Position numbers and translations under genes: made by a program. This document shows positions 7,288 to 8,360 of a stretch of DNA of 8,360 nucleotides, piece by piece. How positions within the stretch are numbered: the stretch's first letter is position 1; each line of letters opens with the position of its first letter. The notes under the pieces are model-generated. The model did not search any database, was not told where the DNA came from, and saw only the letters and a program-made list of their open reading frames with translations. The stretch spans positions 1 to 8,360 of the forward strand of contig JABMMH010000117.1 in assembly GCA_013205645.1 (NCBI GenBank), in the 5' to 3' direction. This stretch comes from Polaromonas sp. Lineage in GTDB: Bacteria; Pseudomonadota; Gammaproteobacteria; Burkholderiales; Burkholderiaceae_C.

Positions 7288-8199
7288 TCAAAACTGGCGC
7301 GCCAAGGGCACGGTATCGGGACTTGGGGCAGGCAGCTCTTCGTCGAGGAACTTCATCAGCTTTTCCAAACTGTCCGCAGAGCGTGAGCGCACGGCCGCCG
7401 GATCACAAGCGCTCCAGTCATAAAAGCCTTTTTTGGCAGACAAACCCGTCTCGCCGCTAGCGGACAGGTTTTGCAACACGGCTGCAGGCACGCCTGAATG
7501 AAACAATGACGGCACGATAGAGCGCTGCGCTTCAGCGTGAATCTTCAGACCGCTGATGTCTTTCTGCTGAATCAGCCCGTTCAGGCACATGCGGGGCGCG
7601 AGCAAGCGCCGAGCCGCGTGGTCGATTTCAGCGGCGCTCGCCACGCCCTCTTGAATCAGGTAGTAGGCCTCGTGCAAGATGGCATGCTGCAGGCGGTTCA
7701 GCAAGAATCCAACCGTCGGCTTGTACAGACGAATCGGCTCCTTGCCCGTCTTTCCCATCACCAAGGCCAGCAGGTCTACCAGCTCGCGAGGCGTGTCCAA
7801 GCCGGCCATGACTTCGACCACTCTGGAGGTGTCCGCCGGCATGAAGTAATGCAAACCGAGGAAGCATTCAGGACGCTTTAAATTAGCCGCCAGCTGGATC
7901 AAGTCCAGCCCCGAGGTACCCGTGGCCAAAAGGACTGGCGTGTTGGGGTAGGCTGCCTCGATTTCTGCGTAAATAGCTTGCTTGACAGCCGCCTCTTCGG
8001 CCACCAATTCGATCACCAAATCTGGCGCTTGGGCGGGTAAGTCAAGCACCATGTGCACACCCGGCAGGTGTTCAACGTCGGGCACCGGGCGGCGCGTCTT
8101 GACGGTGGTGTTGTAGCCAGCTGCGACGAAGGTTTTGGCAACGCCGCGGCCCATGACGCCAAAGCCGTAGATGAGAACGTTCTGAATAGGAATAGTCAT
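7288..8199 (-). CDS. NAD-binding 3-hydroxyacyl-CoA dehydrogenase family protein
   Basis: A 303-residue cytosolic oxidoreductase of the two-domain 3-hydroxyacyl-CoA dehydrogenase family, which oxidises a 3-hydroxy group with NAD+. The N-terminal Rossmann domain opens with VLIYGFGVMGRG, a GxGxxG motif at G12, G14 and G17. His117 in GLHYFMPA and Glu129 in RVVEV sit 12 residues apart, as in the family's catalytic His-Glu pair. Ser96 (TGTSGLDL) and Asn168 (GFLLNRL) match other conserved active-site positions. The C-terminal helical domain runs from about 160 and ends with KKGFYDW. The usual Asn of the HFFNP motif is Met120 here. The start at 8199 is preferred over an upstream ATG at 8250 because AGGA lies 6 bases before it and the Rossmann motif begins at once. 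The gene follows a UxaA-family gene on the same strand with a 26-base gap. The substrate is unclear: a CoA thioester, or a hydroxy acid as in gulonate or carnitine dehydrogenases. Confidence 0.88.
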   Translation of the reverse strand: MTIPIQNVLIYGFGVMGRGVAKTFVAAGYNTTVKTRRPVPDVEHLPGVHMVLDLPAQAPDLVIELVAEEAAVKQAIYAEIEAAYPNTPVLLATGTSGLDLIQLAANLKRPECFLGLHYFMPADTSRVVEVMAGLDTPRELVDLLALVMGKTGKEPIRLYKPTVGFLLNRLQHAILHEAYYLIQEGVASAAEIDHAARRLLAPRMCLNGLIQQKDISGLKIHAEAQRSIVPSLFHSGVPAAVLQNLSASGETGLSAKKGFYDWSACDPAAVRSRSADSLEKLMKFLDEELPAPSPDTVPLARQF

Positions 8200-8205
8200 G
8201 TGTTG

Positions 8206-8209
8206 TCCT
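8206..8209 (-). promoter_or_regulatory. Ribosome-binding site of the dehydrogenase gene
   Basis: On the minus strand, AGGA lies 6 bases before the ATG at 8199, in the context CAGGACAACACATG. This is the clearest Shine-Dalgarno in the window. It decides the dehydrogenase start against the in-frame ATG at 8250, which would overlap the end of the upstream gene. Confidence 0.75.
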
Positions 8210-8225
8210 GTTGAAGCTGCAGTCC

Positions 8226-8360
8226 TTAGCTGACGACGCCAATGTTCCATGGCACGAACTCGTGATCGCCAAGGCCCAGCTCTTCGCTCTTGCTCGGTTT
8301 GCCCGAGGCCACCAGCAACATTTCATCGAAGATGCCTTGTGCAACGTCTGCCATGGTCGC
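8226..8360 (-). CDS. UxaA-family (altronate dehydratase-like) protein, C-terminal 44 residues only
   Basis: On the minus strand, an open frame enters at the right edge and ends at TAA (8228-8226), giving the last 44 residues of a protein whose start lies outside. The tail reads VASGKPSKSEELGLGDHEF and then VPWNIGVVS. This matches the characteristic C-terminus of UxaA-type dehydratases, where a (V)ASG-K-(T/S)KSEE-G-GD-EFVPW ending is typical. Family members dehydrate sugar acids such as altronate or galactarate, or related hydroxy acids, using a metal ion. Which substrate applies here cannot be judged from the tail. It lies 26 bases upstream of the dehydrogenase gene on the same strand, so the two are probably co-transcribed. 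Confidence 0.75.
   Translation of the reverse strand, partial: ATMADVAQGIFDEMLLVASGKPSKSEELGLGDHEFVPWNIGVVS

Noticed and set aside
7264..7304. Possible bidirectional terminator between the convergent genes, including TGGCGCGCCA at 7295-7304
   Set aside because: The palindrome lies inside the dehydrogenase coding end and has no loop or T-run. The 24-base gap itself holds no stem.
8200..8250. Upstream start of the dehydrogenase at 8250
   Set aside because: It would overlap the end of the UxaA-like gene and has no Shine-Dalgarno. The ATG at 8199 has AGGA at 6 bases and directly precedes the Rossmann motif.
8072..8344. 90-residue minus-strand frame at the right edge
   Set aside because: It runs through the end of the UxaA-like gene and into the dehydrogenase in another frame. 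Both overlapped genes have family motifs and this frame has none.

Overview
The window looks like ordinary chromosome from a GC-rich betaproteobacterium. Comamonadaceae (Rhodoferax/Polaromonas-like Burkholderiales) is the best guess, from the codon usage and the sequence flavour of the YhdP, FixJ-type regulator and MltA proteins; this is a judgement by eye, not a search result. I see no insertion sequence, prophage, CRISPR array, tRNA or rRNA. Coding density is very high, and the longest gap between called genes is 35 bases.

Left block, plus strand (1-5659). The C-terminal ~990 residues of a YhdP/AsmA-like envelope protein are followed by a membrane-bound PAS histidine kinase and a FixJ/NarL-type response regulator. 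Both junctions are ATGA stop/start overlaps, so the three genes are probably co-transcribed and translationally coupled. The kinase and regulator form a complete two-component pair: periplasmic sensor, PAS, HisKA, HATPase, then receiver and LuxR-type HTH. Their signal and targets cannot be read from the sequence.

Middle (5656-7263). A 49-residue single-pass membrane protein lies on the minus strand, wedged between the regulator and mltA. Its stop shares the palindrome CTAG with the regulator stop, and its start shares the palindrome CATG with the mltA start. mltA (membrane-bound lytic transglycosylase A, a lipoprotein) follows on the plus strand. After it comes an 81-residue basic protein that I do not recognise.

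Right block, minus strand (7288-8360). The last 44 codons of a UxaA-family (altronate dehydratase-like) protein are followed, 25 bases downstream, by a 303-residue NAD-binding protein of the 3-hydroxyacyl-CoA dehydrogenase family. The pair suggests a hydroxy-acid or sugar-acid catabolic operon that continues beyond the right edge.

The most notable structure is the compact middle: a tiny membrane-protein gene exactly filling the space between two plus-strand genes, with four-base palindromes at both ends, so that it is antisense to the whole leader of mltA. I found no clearly novel multi-gene system.
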